Assembly: GCA_046351215.1 (NCBI GenBank)
Contig: JAXLYX010000005.1
Span: 248,001 to 312,000 of the forward strand
Source of the DNA: JAXLYX01 sp046351215
Lineage (GTDB): Bacteria; Myxococcota_A; Polyangia; Polyangiales; Houyiibacteriaceae
Reading direction: 5' to 3'
DNA length: 64,000 nt
Shown: positions 16,392 through 25,238 of the stretch, piece after piece
How the letters are laid out: the number at the start of each line of letters is the position of its first letter
Numbering within the stretch: position 1 is the stretch's first letter
Notes under the pieces: generated by a model
Told to the model about the DNA's origin: nothing
The model's input: the letters and a program-made list of their open reading frames with translations, nothing else
Databases searched by the model: none
Made by a program: the position numbers and the translations under genes

Positions 16392-18134
16392 TCAGAGGTT
16401 GTCCCAGCCGTACTTCTCGTTCTCGATCGCGTGGTCGGCGACCGACTTCACGAGCTCGTCGTCGTTGTCGTCGATCGCTCGGAAATTGGCGCGGATCCGC
16501 TTCCTCGCCTGACCGGAGAAGATCGAGAGGATCTCGATCTCCCGCGCGGCCGCCTGGCTGCCGGACCGCTCGATCGCCGTGTTCACGCGGGCGAGCACGC
16601 AGGTCCAGACGAACATGTCGACCATGATGTCGGCGAGACGCTTGCTCGCGAACTGCTTGCCGATGATGTTCTTCCCGTGCTTGCGCAGGATGCGATCCGC
16701 GGCCGCGGCGAGCTCGCGCGTGGCCTCCTCGAGCGCCTCCGCCTCGGCCGCGAGCTCCGGGACGACCTTCGTGAAGTGCGTCTTCGGCCGCTTCAGACCG
16801 GTGGCGAGCTGCGCGTGCTTCAGGGCGTAGTCCTGGAGCACCCCGAAGCCCTTGATCGGATCGCTGAACACCGACTTTCGGATGTTCACGAGGTCGGCGA
16901 GCTGCGTCGCCACGTCGCTCATGCCCGTGAGGGCGATGAAGAGGCGCAGGATCTCGTTCGTGCCCTCGAAGATGCGGTTGATGCGGCTGTCGCGGAGCAT
17001 CCGCTCGTACGGGTACTCGCACATGAAGCCGTTGCCGCCCGCGATCTGGAGCGCCTCGTCGATCGTCCGCCAGGCCGCCTCGGTGGCGAAGACCTTCGAG
17101 ATCGCGGCCTCGACGGCGTAGTCCTCGTAGCCCTGGTCCATGAGGGAGGCGACCATGTTCACGGTCGACTCGGAGGCGTAGCAGTCGACGACCATCTGAC
17201 CGATCTTCTGCTTGACCATGCCGAAGTCGGCGATCGGCTGACCGAACTGCTTCCGCTCCTTCGCCTGCTTCGTCGAGAGCTCGACGCACTTCTTCATCAT
17301 GCCGACGCAGCCGCCGCCGAGGCCCGTGCGACCGGAGTTCAGGATCTTCATCGCGACCTTGAAGCCCTGACCGACCTCGCCGAGGACCATGTCCTTCGGC
17401 ACGCGCACGTTGTCGAAGTGGACGGTCGTCGTCGAGCTCGCGCGGAGGCCCATCTTGTCCTCGTGCGTACCGACGCTCACGCCCTCCATGTCGCTCGTGA
17501 CGAGGAACGCGGTGATCTGCCCCTTCGCTCCCTCGGGCCCCGTCTTCGCGAAGACGGTGAAGAACTGCGCGATGCCGCCGTTCGTGATCCACAGCTTGTT
17601 GCCGTTGAGCACGTAGGCGTCGCCGTCCTCGATCGCCGTCGTCTTGATCGACGCCGCGTCCGAGCCGGCCTCGGGCTCGGTGAGGCAGAACGCCGCGATC
17701 ATCTCGCCCGTCGCGAGCTTCGGGTAGAAGCGCGCGCGCTGCTCGGCGTTCCCGAAGAGCAGGAGGCCGCGCATGCCGATCGAGCTGTGGGCTCCGATGG
17801 TCACGGCCGTGGAGCCGTCGTACTTCGCGATCTCCTGGAGCGCGCGCGAGTACGCCTGGCTGCCGAAGCCCATCCCGCCGTGCTCTTCCGGGATGACGAA
17901 GCCGAAGGCTCCGAACTCGCGCAGCTCGCCGACGTACTCCGGCGGGAACTCGCCCTGGCGATCCCAGTGGCGGAAATCCTTCTCGTGGGGCCCGAGCATC
18001 GACTCGAGAGCCTCCGCGACGCTGCGGAGCGTCTCCTTCTCCTGCTCGGCCATGCCGGGATACGGGAAGAGCACGTCCTCCTCGATCTGACCCATGCACA
18101 TGGAGCGAATGAAGCTGACGGACTTGTCGGTCAC
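16392..18134 (-). CDS. Acyl-CoA dehydrogenase, VLCAD/ACAD9-like
   Basis: 580 residues, longer than medium/short-chain enzymes because of a C-terminal helical extension, as in very-long-chain dehydrogenases. The FAD/substrate core shows CLTEPEAGSDAAS and WITNGG. The catalytic base is the glutamate in RIFEGTNEILRLF, the VLCAD position rather than the MCAD one. It carries out the first FAD-dependent step of fatty-acid beta-oxidation, passing electrons to ETF. The GTG at 18132-18134 is preceded by GGAGGT with 5-nt spacing, better than any upstream start. Membrane association via the C-terminal region is possible by analogy. It is monocistronic as far as visible. Confidence 0.9.
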   Translation of the reverse strand: MTDKSVSFIRSMCMGQIEEDVLFPYPGMAEQEKETLRSVAEALESMLGPHEKDFRHWDRQGEFPPEYVGELREFGAFGFVIPEEHGGMGFGSQAYSRALQEIAKYDGSTAVTIGAHSSIGMRGLLLFGNAEQRARFYPKLATGEMIAAFCLTEPEAGSDAASIKTTAIEDGDAYVLNGNKLWITNGGIAQFFTVFAKTGPEGAKGQITAFLVTSDMEGVSVGTHEDKMGLRASSTTTVHFDNVRVPKDMVLGEVGQGFKVAMKILNSGRTGLGGGCVGMMKKCVELSTKQAKERKQFGQPIADFGMVKQKIGQMVVDCYASESTVNMVASLMDQGYEDYAVEAAISKVFATEAAWRTIDEALQIAGGNGFMCEYPYERMLRDSRINRIFEGTNEILRLFIALTGMSDVATQLADLVNIRKSVFSDPIKGFGVLQDYALKHAQLATGLKRPKTHFTKVVPELAAEAEALEEATRELAAAADRILRKHGKNIIGKQFASKRLADIMVDMFVWTCVLARVNTAIERSGSQAAAREIEILSIFSGQARKRIRANFRAIDDNDDELVKSVADHAIENEKYGWDNL

Positions 18135-18332
18135 AGGTACCTCCGGGGGCCGCGAATCGATTCGTTCGGCCTTGGGACGCTGGCGTCTAGGGTCGTACGG
18201 CAGGAGCGACCATCGTACAGACAGCGCGGCGTCGGCGGAACCATCCACCACCCTTCCGGGTGGATCGAGGCGCGTCTCGTCTTGTTACGCCACCGACACC
18301 GGGAGGAAACCTCGCCATCCCAACCTCGGGAG

Positions 18333-18980
18333 GTGGAGCGCAGCCTCTCTCCCCACGCCCGTCCTTCCGCCGACTTCCGCGTCTCCGTCCGGGGCGCCGG
18401 CCGTCGCTCCGAGATAAGGCTCGACGGTCGCCTGCCGATCGACTGGGCCGTGCGGCTCACGACGCGCCTCGCGGAGCTCGAGACCAGCATCCTCGACGGG
18501 TTCGCCGAGCGCGACGCGGGCGGGGCCTGGACCGTGGACCTCCGCTGTGCGGCCGAAGGTCCGATGCCGGACTCGGAGGTGATCCGCGCGGCGCTGCTCG
18601 ACGCGGTCCACGTCGCGTCGCCGCGCTGGCCCACCCTGCTCTCCTACGAGCTCTCGCCGCCGACGACGCCGGGACCGGCGCGTCTACGCGTCGTGGCGCG
18701 CGATGCCGTCGGCTTCCTCGCCCACGTGCTCTGCTCGATGGCCCTCCACGGCATCTTCCCGCGCACGATCGAGATCGCCACGCGCGACGGGATCGTCGAC
18801 GACGTCTTCGCGCTCTCGTCGATCGGGCAGGGCGACCTGTCGCCCGGGGCGCGCGCGCACCTCGAACGCGCCCTCGAGGGCGCGTGCCCGCGCACCTCGA
18901 GGCCGCCGGGTTTCAGCGTGCTCGGGGCCGCAGGGGCTCCGGCAGCCCCGACGCGATCCGTCCCTGCACGACGTTCATGA
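18333..18980 (+). CDS. ACT-like domain protein of unknown function
   Basis: About 215 residues. The C-terminal half (about 115-170) resembles an ACT/GlnD regulatory fold: LRVVARDAVGFLAHVLCSMA, then IFPRTIEIATRDGIVDDVF, the pattern of an ACT beta-alpha-beta unit. The N-terminal half has no recognised domain. The start is uncertain: GTG at 18333 follows GGGAG with almost no spacing, while a GGGAGGAAA at 18301 has no good start codon in range; TTG at 18282 is an alternative. The last 68 bases overlap the convergent plsC-like gene. ACT domains bind amino acids or nucleotides; a role in metabolic sensing is only a guess. Confidence 0.6.
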   Translation: MERSLSPHARPSADFRVSVRGAGRRSEIRLDGRLPIDWAVRLTTRLAELETSILDGFAERDAGGAWTVDLRCAAEGPMPDSEVIRAALLDAVHVASPRWPTLLSYELSPPTTPGPARLRVVARDAVGFLAHVLCSMALHGIFPRTIEIATRDGIVDDVFALSSIGQGDLSPGARAHLERALEGACPRTSRPPGFSVLGAAGAPAAPTRSVPARRS

Positions 18981-19662
18981 ACTCCTCGCGCCCGTCGTGG
19001 CCGAAGTCGTTCGGATGGACGGGCGCGTGGAACTGCACCGAGACCTTCTGGCCGGTGTGGACGCGGACGCCCTTCGAGCGCAGCACGTCCCGCGTGCCGA
19101 CGATGGTCGCGGGCAGGACGGGCACGCCCGTCTGGAGCGACATCATGAAACCGCCCTTCTTGAAGGGCAGGAGCTCGCCGGTCGGGCTCCTCGTGCCCTC
19201 GGGCGCGATCCACACGTTCACGCCGCTCTGAAGCTTGTCCTTCGCGAAGTCGAGACCCGCCCGCGCCTTCGAGTGATCCGCGCGGTCGAGCGCGACGAAC
19301 TCGGCCGCGTACATGGCCTGCCCGAGGATCGGGATGCGGAACATCTCGATCTTCGAGACCATGCGCAGCGTGCGCGGGAACACGTGCATCATCACGAAGA
19401 TGTCGTACGTGCTCTGGTGGTTCGACATCACGATGTACGTCTGGCCTTCGCGGATGTGCTCGAGGCCGGAGCGCGTGAGGTCGATCCGTGCGAGCCGGAC
19501 GGCGGTCTCCGCCCAGTCCTCGAGGCGACGATCGCAGACCTCGCGCTCGACCTTGCCGAGGGCGGCCTCGACGATGGTGGGTGCGCAGACGCGGACCGTC
19601 TCGACGGTGGTGAGCAGCGGAACGGTGATCGGAGTGAGCGGCACGCGGGGGAGTATAGCCAT
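18913..19662 (-). CDS. 1-acyl-sn-glycerol-3-phosphate acyltransferase (PlsC family)
   Basis: 249 residues. The acyltransferase motifs are present in order: NHQSTYD (the H-x4-D charge relay, about 81-87), FVALDR, the phosphate-binding IAPEGTRS (about 151-158) and VPVLPATIVG. The N-terminus has a hydrophobic stretch (PLTPITVPLLTTV) for membrane contact. It would acylate lysophosphatidic acid to phosphatidic acid in phospholipid synthesis. The start ATG at 19660-19662 gives the normal family length. It overlaps the convergent ACT-like gene at its 3' end by 68 bases. Confidence 0.87.
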   Translation of the reverse strand: MAILPRVPLTPITVPLLTTVETVRVCAPTIVEAALGKVEREVCDRRLEDWAETAVRLARIDLTRSGLEHIREGQTYIVMSNHQSTYDIFVMMHVFPRTLRMVSKIEMFRIPILGQAMYAAEFVALDRADHSKARAGLDFAKDKLQSGVNVWIAPEGTRSPTGELLPFKKGGFMMSLQTGVPVLPATIVGTRDVLRSKGVRVHTGQKVSVQFHAPVHPNDFGHDGREEFMNVVQGRIASGLPEPLRPRAR

Positions 19663-19737
19663 CGCGTGCCCACCCTGCCGCTCGGGGCGCACGTGACCTG
19701 CACGCGCCGTCGATGCCGGACGTGGTACGTACGAACG

Positions 19738-20145
19738 ATGCGCATCGCACGCGCCATCCTCTTCTCCGAGGCCCTCGTGAACCTCGGCACCGCAGCCTGT
19801 GCGGGCCTCTTCCCCGCCCTCTTCGTGGCCCAGTTCGCGCGGGGCGCGGCGGTTCCCCCCGGGCTCGCGGAGCTGGGCCGCTGGTACGGGGTGCTCGTCT
19901 TCTTCGTCGGCGCGTTCCTCCTCCACGCGCTCCGGGACGGGCGCCCCGTGCTCGTCCGCCCCCTCCTCTCCTTCCTGCTCGCCGGGGACCTCGTCCAGAT
20001 CGCCGCGACGATCGCCACGATCCGCGTCTTCGGCGAAATCGAGCTCCTGACCGGGGGCAGCCTCGGGATGTCCCTGATCTACGCCGGCGCCCGGATCGCC
20101 ATCCTGCGCGATGCGTCCATGATCCCGGAATCACGAGACAAATAG
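19738..20145 (+). CDS. Small integral membrane protein, unknown
   Basis: 135 residues with four predicted TM helices (about 5-27, 45-65, 72-94 and 100-120) and a short charged C-terminus. The glycine- and alanine-rich helices and the single D in LAGDLVQIAATIATI do not identify a family. It starts at ATG 19738, 75 nt from the divergent plsC-like gene, so they may share a control region. The following 156 nt, before the DUF3348 operon, are very GC-rich with small hairpins. Confidence 0.7.
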   Translation: MRIARAILFSEALVNLGTAACAGLFPALFVAQFARGAAVPPGLAELGRWYGVLVFFVGAFLLHALRDGRPVLVRPLLSFLLAGDLVQIAATIATIRVFGEIELLTGGSLGMSLIYAGARIAILRDASMIPESRDK

Positions 20146-20301
20146 ACGACGAGACCACTCGCCCGGGGCGTCGCCCCCGCATGGCCGGCCCGGGCCCCTC
20201 CCCGTTCGCGGAGCCCCCTCCACGGCGACACGGCCGGAGCCGCGCGGGTTCCCGGGCTTGCGGCGGGGGAATCGCACGGGTAACAAGGCCGCCGCCGCGT
20301 C

Positions 20302-21135
20302 ATGAGCCAGGCCCCGTACAGCACGTTGCACGACGTCCCGGCGGTCCTCCGCCGGATCGCGAGCCGCGCCGCGCCGATCCCCCCGGAGGTCGGCGAGGCG
20401 CCGCTGCGGACGGCCGACGCGATGCTGGCGGGGCTCTTCGATCTCCCCGCGACGATCCGCATGGGCGACCACCTCGCGATCCTTGCTCCACGACGGAGCC
20501 CGGCGGGCGGGGGCACGGGCCGCCCGGGCCCGCTCCGGGCCAGGGTCGACCGCAAGGTCGCGGAGATCCGCAAGGAGCTCTCGGAAGGCTTCCGGGCCCC
20601 CTTCGAGGGGAAGCGAGCGGCGCCGGGACGGGCCGAGATCTTCGCCGCCCTGCGGGACGGTGGTGCGCTCGGGACGCGTGACCTCGAGAAGGCGCGCACG
20701 GCGGCGCGCAGGCTCGCTCCCTTCCACCGGGAGCGCTTCGACTTCCTGCTCTCGCGGGGACGGCAGCGCATCCGCTGGATCCGCGTCGACGTCACCGCCG
20801 AGCTCCGCTCGCTCGGTCCGGACGCGGCGGCGCTCGAGGCGTTCGACACGGTCTTCGCGCGGGCGATCGAGCCCGGCCTGGCGAAGCTCGGGCGGCACCT
20901 CGAGGTACGGCTCGACGCCTTCTACGAGGACCTCCTCGTCTCGCTCGTCGCGGCGCTCCCGGAAGACGCCACCGAGTCCCACGTCGGCGCCTGGCTCGAC
21001 CGCCGAGGCCCCCTCCACCTGCATCAGCTCGACCTGGGCGCTCTCGCGATCGCCCTGGTCGACCACGACATCGACGCGCTGCTCGCCCTCGTCGACACGG
21101 CCTGGGCGTCCCGCGCAGAGGAGATCTCCGCATGA
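20302..21135 (+). CDS. DUF3348 family protein, first gene of a MotAB-like operon
   Basis: 277 residues, soluble, mostly helical, without catalytic motifs that I recognise. Assignment to DUF3348 rests on synteny: in other proteobacteria DUF3348, DUF802, OmpA and DUF2894 genes occur in this fixed order. The N-terminal RARVDRKVAEIRKEL and the C-terminal leucine-rich helices (VDHDIDALLALVDTAWAS) suggest a helical bundle or adaptor. The stop overlaps the start of the DUF802 gene (ATGA at 21132-21135), so expression is coupled. It may be a cytoplasmic regulator or plug of the motor complex formed by the next two proteins (inference). Confidence 0.72.
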   Translation: MSQAPYSTLHDVPAVLRRIASRAAPIPPEVGEAPLRTADAMLAGLFDLPATIRMGDHLAILAPRRSPAGGGTGRPGPLRARVDRKVAEIRKELSEGFRAPFEGKRAAPGRAEIFAALRDGGALGTRDLEKARTAARRLAPFHRERFDFLLSRGRQRIRWIRVDVTAELRSLGPDAAALEAFDTVFARAIEPGLAKLGRHLEVRLDAFYEDLLVSLVAALPEDATESHVGAWLDRRGPLHLHQLDLGALAIALVDHDIDALLALVDTAWASRAEEISA

Positions 21136-23642
21136 CCCGCTTCGCGATCCTCGGCTTCGGCGCGATCGGCCTCGCCGTCATCGCGCGCGCCGCGCTCTTC
21201 TACGCGAAGGTGGACCCGATCGCGCTCGGCGTCTGCCTCGCGATGGCGGTGGTGATGATCGCCGGCCTCGTGGAGGTCTACCGCACCGCGAGCCGCATCG
21301 AGACCCTCCGCGCCGAGCTCGCCGGATTCGCGAAGGACGCCACCGCCGAATCGATGGAGAGGACGAGCCCCGTGCTCCGGGCGCTCCTCCGCGCCCGGCT
21401 CGAGCGCGTGGCGCTCCCGGTGCCGACGCCCGTCTTCGCCCCGTACCTCACGGGCCTGCTCGTGATGCTCGGCCTGCTCGGCACGTTCCTCGGCCTCTTC
21501 GAGACCCTCCGGGGCGCGCGCATCGCGCTCGCGGCGAGCGCCGACGTCGACGCGCTCCGCGCGGGCCTCGAGCGTCCGATGGAGGGCCTGATGCGCAGCT
21601 TCGGCGCCTCCGCGGCCGGCGTCTCGGGCTCGGCGATGCTCGGCCTCGCCTCCGTCTTCGCGCGCCGGCTCGCGAACGAGCTGACGCTCGAGCTCCACGC
21701 CTGCATCACCGGCCCCCTGGCGGATGCCGCACCGACCGCGCGGCAGCTGCTCGCGCTCGAGGCGCTCGCCCGCCAGGGAGAGGCGCTGCCCGGCGCGGCC
21801 AAGTCGCTCGAAGGCGTGGTCGCCGAGGTGCAGAAGCTCGCGAGCTCCTGGCAGACGGCGCATCGCGAGAGCGCGGCCGAGATGCAGAAGACGCTCGGCT
21901 CGACGGTCACGGAGCTCCGCACCTCGCTCGAGCGCGCCGCGGCGGCCTCGGCCGAGGCGAGCCAGAAGGCGATCCAGCCGATCGTCGCCAAGGGCATCGA
22001 GGACACGGTCGCGGCCTCCACGCGCCAGATCGACTCGGTCCGAAAGGCGATCGAGGCCGACGTCGCCGCCCGGCGCGACTCGGACCAGAAGGCCCTCGCC
22101 GCCGCCGAGGCCCATCGCAAGGCCGTCGTCGAGGCGAGCGAGGCGCATCGCAAGAGCGTCCTCGAGGCGAGCGAGGTCCATCGGAAGGCCGTCGTCGACG
22201 AGCTCGCGAAGGTCCGCGAGGCCGAGACGAAGGCGCTCGAGACGCACCTCGCGAAGGTCCTCGAGGAGCTCGGCAAGGTCCGCGAAGCCCAGACCGGAGC
22301 CCTCGCGACGCACCTCGCCGACGTCGTGGCGCGTCTCGACGAAGCCGAAGGGCGCCGCGCCAGCACGACCGACGCCCTCCTCGCGACGCTCGGCGAGAGC
22401 GAGAAGGCGCGCCTCGAGTCGGTCGCCCTGGCGCTCCAGTCGGCGTCCGCGGCGTTCGGCGACCGCCTCGACGCCCACGTCGAGAAGCTGCACGCCCAGG
22501 ATGCCGAGCGCGACACCGCGCTCTCCGGTCGCTGGAGCGAGCTCGGCGCCAAGGTCGCCTCCGAGCTCTCCGAGGTGGTCACCCGCATCGAGGGCGCCGA
22601 AGCGGCGCGCCGCGAGGCGGTGGCCGCCGTGGCCTCCCGCCTCGACGCCCAGGCGGCGGAGCAGGCGGCCCGGTTCGCGCGCGAGATCGAGGGCCTCCTC
22701 GGCAAGTGGAGCGAGATCACCGCGACGTTCGAGGAGCTCTCGCGCACGAGCGCCGCACGCGATGCCGAGCGCGCGGGGCAGCTCGCGTCGATCGCCACCC
22801 AGGTGCAGGCGGATCTCGGCGCGGCCGCCGAGGCCGTGCGCGCCCAGGTCGAGAAGTCGACCGAGCAGGACCGTGCGGAGCAGGAGCGGGTCGACGCCCT
22901 CTTCACGCGGCTCGCCGCGGCCTCCGACGAGGTCTCGCGCGCGGCGAAGGAGCAGAGCGATGCCCTCGCCCGCTTCGTCGACGCGGCGGGGACCCGCATG
23001 CAGGACGCCGAGCAGAAGAGCGACGAGCGACTCTCGGGCTTCCTTTCGAAGATCGACGCGGCGATCGAGACCCAGGCCATGCGCCTGGCCGAGGTCGCCG
23101 AGCTGGTGCGCAGCGGGCAGAAGGACACGGCGACGGCCTTCGCCGAGCAGCTCGCGGCCCATGCGAAGGTCCTCGGCGACGGGCTCGCGGAGACGACCGC
23201 GATCGTCCGCGAGGCGGCGGGCCTGGTCCACGCCGGAGGCGCCGAGCTCTCGAGCGTGGCGGAAGCGTTCGCCGAGGCCACGAGCCGGCAGGAGCGCGCC
23301 GCCGAGGAGTGGCTCGCGAACCTCGGCAAGGTCGAGGCCGCCGTGGCCGAAGCGGGCGAGTCGGCCGCCGCGGACGTGCTGGGACAGCACCTGGCGCACA
23401 CCCACGAGCTCTTCGATCGGCAGCTCCGGTTCCAGAACGAGCTCTACGAGCAGCTGCGTTCGATGCGGCGCGGCGCGGAGGCTGGGTCGACGGGCGGCGA
23501 GCCGACGGCCGACACGGACGCCGGCGCCAGCGCGAGCGCGGACGCGACCGAGGCGAACGCGCCCTCCGAGGGCGCGGAGACGGGGGAGCCCTCGGCCGAG
23601 GTCGATCCGGACGCCGAGGAGGTGAGCGATGGACCTCGGTGA
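21132..23642 (+). CDS. DUF802 protein: MotA/ZorA-like membrane subunit with giant coiled-coil tail
   Basis: 836 residues. Four TM helices lie in the first 180 residues (about 4-24, 30-50, 102-124 and 153-178). The third has the MotA/TolQ/ZorA-like motif LLGTFLGLFETLRG and the fourth ASAAGVSGSAMLGLAS, as in ion-channel subunits of MotA/ExbB type. Residues about 190-800 are a nearly uninterrupted A/E/K/R-rich coiled coil, including exact hendecad repeats at 327-403; the last 50 are acidic and low-complexity. By topology the tail is cytoplasmic. It overlaps the OmpA/MotB-like gene by 14 bases. The family function is undescribed to my knowledge; the likeness to ZorA of the Zorya defence system is structural inference. 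Confidence 0.8.
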   Translation: MTRFAILGFGAIGLAVIARAALFYAKVDPIALGVCLAMAVVMIAGLVEVYRTASRIETLRAELAGFAKDATAESMERTSPVLRALLRARLERVALPVPTPVFAPYLTGLLVMLGLLGTFLGLFETLRGARIALAASADVDALRAGLERPMEGLMRSFGASAAGVSGSAMLGLASVFARRLANELTLELHACITGPLADAAPTARQLLALEALARQGEALPGAAKSLEGVVAEVQKLASSWQTAHRESAAEMQKTLGSTVTELRTSLERAAAASAEASQKAIQPIVAKGIEDTVAASTRQIDSVRKAIEADVAARRDSDQKALAAAEAHRKAVVEASEAHRKSVLEASEVHRKAVVDELAKVREAETKALETHLAKVLEELGKVREAQTGALATHLADVVARLDEAEGRRASTTDALLATLGESEKARLESVALALQSASAAFGDRLDAHVEKLHAQDAERDTALSGRWSELGAKVASELSEVVTRIEGAEAARREAVAAVASRLDAQAAEQAARFAREIEGLLGKWSEITATFEELSRTSAARDAERAGQLASIATQVQADLGAAAEAVRAQVEKSTEQDRAEQERVDALFTRLAAASDEVSRAAKEQSDALARFVDAAGTRMQDAEQKSDERLSGFLSKIDAAIETQAMRLAEVAELVRSGQKDTATAFAEQLAAHAKVLGDGLAETTAIVREAAGLVHAGGAELSSVAEAFAEATSRQERAAEEWLANLGKVEAAVAEAGESAAADVLGQHLAHTHELFDRQLRFQNELYEQLRSMRRGAEAGSTGGEPTADTDAGASASADATEANAPSEGAETGEPSAEVDPDAEEVSDGPR
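22110..22340 (+). repeat. Hendecad (33-nt) and 66-nt coding repeats inside the DUF802 gene
   Basis: Three tandem 11-residue units (AHRKAVVEASE, AHRKSVLEASE, VHRKAVVDELA; residues 327-359) are followed by two 22-residue units starting KVREAETKALETHLA and KVREAQTGALATHLA (360-403). An 11-residue period is typical of straight or right-handed coiled coils. The units have diverged little, suggesting recent expansion and possible length variation between strains. Confidence 0.75.
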
Positions 23643-24294
23643 GTCCGAGGAGCTCTCGCCCGAGACGCGGCAGATCTGGCCCGCGTTCGGCGATCTGATG
23701 GCCTGCCTCTTCGGCCTCTTCGTCCTCTTCTTCGTGTGGCTCGTCACGGTGCAGGTCGCCCTCTCGAAGAATCTCGAGGAGGAGCAGGCGGCCCGCGTCG
23801 CCACGGCGCAGCGCCTCGAGTCCCTCGAGCGCGCCCTCGCCGGTCCGCTCGCCTCCGGCCTCGTCACCCTCGTCGACGGCCGCATCGGCATCCGCGGCGC
23901 CGTGATCTTCGAGCGCAACTCGGCCGATCTCAGCGCCGAAGGCAAGACGCTGCTCCGGCAGCTCGCGCCGCCGCTCCGCGCCTACCTCGCGGAGCGCGAG
24001 CTCTCCGTGATGGTCAGCGGCTTCACCGACGATCTCCCCGTGCGCGAGAGCTTCCAGCACGCGGACAACTGGGAGCTCTCGACGCAGCGCGCGCTCCACG
24101 TCACGCGCACCCTCGTCGAGGCCGGCCTCCCGGAAGCGTGGGTGTTCGCGGCCGGCTTCGGCGCGAACCATCCGGTCGCCCCGAACGACACCGAGGAGAA
24201 CCGCGCCAAGAACCGGCGCGTCGAGATCAGCCCGGTGCCCCGACCGACGACGATCGCGGACAGCGCGCGACGTGCGACGGGAGGCTCGCGATGA
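23629..24294 (+). CDS. MotB/ZorB-like OmpA-family protein
   Basis: 221 residues. A single TM helix near the N-terminus (about 20-42) begins with an acidic residue in the position of the MotB proton-channel aspartate: FGD22LMACLFGLFVLFF. A plug/linker helix (44-70) and a C-terminal OmpA peptidoglycan-binding domain (about 85-200) follow, with SGFTDD, NWELSTQRA and NRRVEI. This is the stator partner of a MotA-like subunit, anchored to the cell wall. The ATG at 23629 has GAGGTGA just upstream and lies inside the end of the DUF802 gene. The stop overlaps the start of the DUF2894 gene. Together with DUF802 it should form an ion-driven motor (inference). Confidence 0.85.
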   Translation: MDLGESEELSPETRQIWPAFGDLMACLFGLFVLFFVWLVTVQVALSKNLEEEQAARVATAQRLESLERALAGPLASGLVTLVDGRIGIRGAVIFERNSADLSAEGKTLLRQLAPPLRAYLAERELSVMVSGFTDDLPVRESFQHADNWELSTQRALHVTRTLVEAGLPEAWVFAAGFGANHPVAPNDTEENRAKNRRVEISPVPRPTTIADSARRATGGSR

Positions 24295-25238
24295 ACGCCC
24301 AGGGTCTCCGCGACGCGGTCGAAGCGCTCGCCGGGACCCGGGCCGCGAAGCTCGATCCCGTCGGGCTCGACGTGGTGCGCCGCCTGCTCGAGCGCGTCGA
24401 TCGGGTGCCCGACGTGGCGCGCGAGCGGCTCCTCTCGCGCGCGGAAGCCCACCTCGCGGCCTTCCGCGCGCGCGCCGACGGGCGCCACTCGGAAGCCGTC
24501 CGGTGCATCGAGGAGCTCGAGTCGGCAGGCCACGAGGGCTCTCCCCTCCGGACCCTCCTCGCGAGCGGCGACCACCTCGCGGTCCGCCGTGCCCACGCGA
24601 GGCTCCGCGCGCGCAGGACGCCCGTCCGGAGGAGCGCGGACGAGGCCTTCCGCTCGCGCCTGCGCGCGCTCGCCGCGGACCTCGGGGTCTCCCTCGACGA
24701 GAGCTCGGCCTCGCCCGTCGCGCTCGCGGGGCGCCTCTACCGCAAGGCCGCGGCCGACGCCTCGGCCGAACGCGCCCTCGAGCGGGCGGGGAGCACGCTG
24801 CCGAGCGACGCGGGCCGCTACCATGCGGCGACGGTCGCCGCCCACACGCTCCGTGCGATGCGGGAGTCCTCCCTCCCCTACCTCCGGGCCCAGGTCGCGC
24901 GTCTGGACGCCCTCGCCGCGGTCCACCAGTTCGTGATGCAGGGCGAGCTCCTGGCCGAGCACGCGGCGCTCGAGGCGAAGAAAGCGGCTGCGGCCGCCAA
25001 GAAGGCCGCCGCCAAGGCCGCCCCGAAGAAGAAGGCAGCGGCCAAGAAGGCCTCGCCGACGCCCTCCGCCCAGGTGACGCTCGACGAGGCCGCCGCGGCG
25101 GCCGGCGAGCCCGCGTCCGCCCCGGCGAGCCCGGAGGCGAGCCCCTCGGGCCCCGAGACGGCGTCACCCGCCGCGAAGCCGGCCAGACCGTCCCGCGGCC
25201 GGGGCCGCAAGAAGGGCGAGCCGAGCGGCTCGACCTGA
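24291..25238 (+). CDS. DUF2894 family protein with lysine/alanine-rich tail
   Basis: 315 residues, last gene of the four-gene operon (ATGA overlap with the MotB-like gene). Residues 1-215 are helical and fit DUF2894 by synteny. Residues about 225-260 are a K/A-rich stretch (AKKAAAKAAPKKKAAAKKA) like the tails of histone H1-type proteins, followed by an A/S/P-rich acidic region and a basic end (RGRGRKKG). The tail suggests nucleic-acid or membrane contact. It has no enzymatic motif. It may be the cytoplasmic effector or organiser of the motor (inference). Confidence 0.72.
   Translation: MNAQGLRDAVEALAGTRAAKLDPVGLDVVRRLLERVDRVPDVARERLLSRAEAHLAAFRARADGRHSEAVRCIEELESAGHEGSPLRTLLASGDHLAVRRAHARLRARRTPVRRSADEAFRSRLRALAADLGVSLDESSASPVALAGRLYRKAAADASAERALERAGSTLPSDAGRYHAATVAAHTLRAMRESSLPYLRAQVARLDALAAVHQFVMQGELLAEHAALEAKKAAAAAKKAAAKAAPKKKAAAKKASPTPSAQVTLDEAAAAAGEPASAPASPEASPSGPETASPAAKPARPSRGRGRKKGEPSGST

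Noticed and set aside
21024..23945. Long antisense frame across the DUF802 gene
   Set aside because: Composition (R, L, G, A rich) without motifs; the sense frame has TM helices, repeats and perfect operon overlaps.
20302..25238. A complete Zorya system (zorA-zorB-zorC-zorD)
   Set aside because: No helicase or nuclease gene (ZorD/ZorE) and no ZorC-like gene are adjacent; only the motor pair resembles Zorya.
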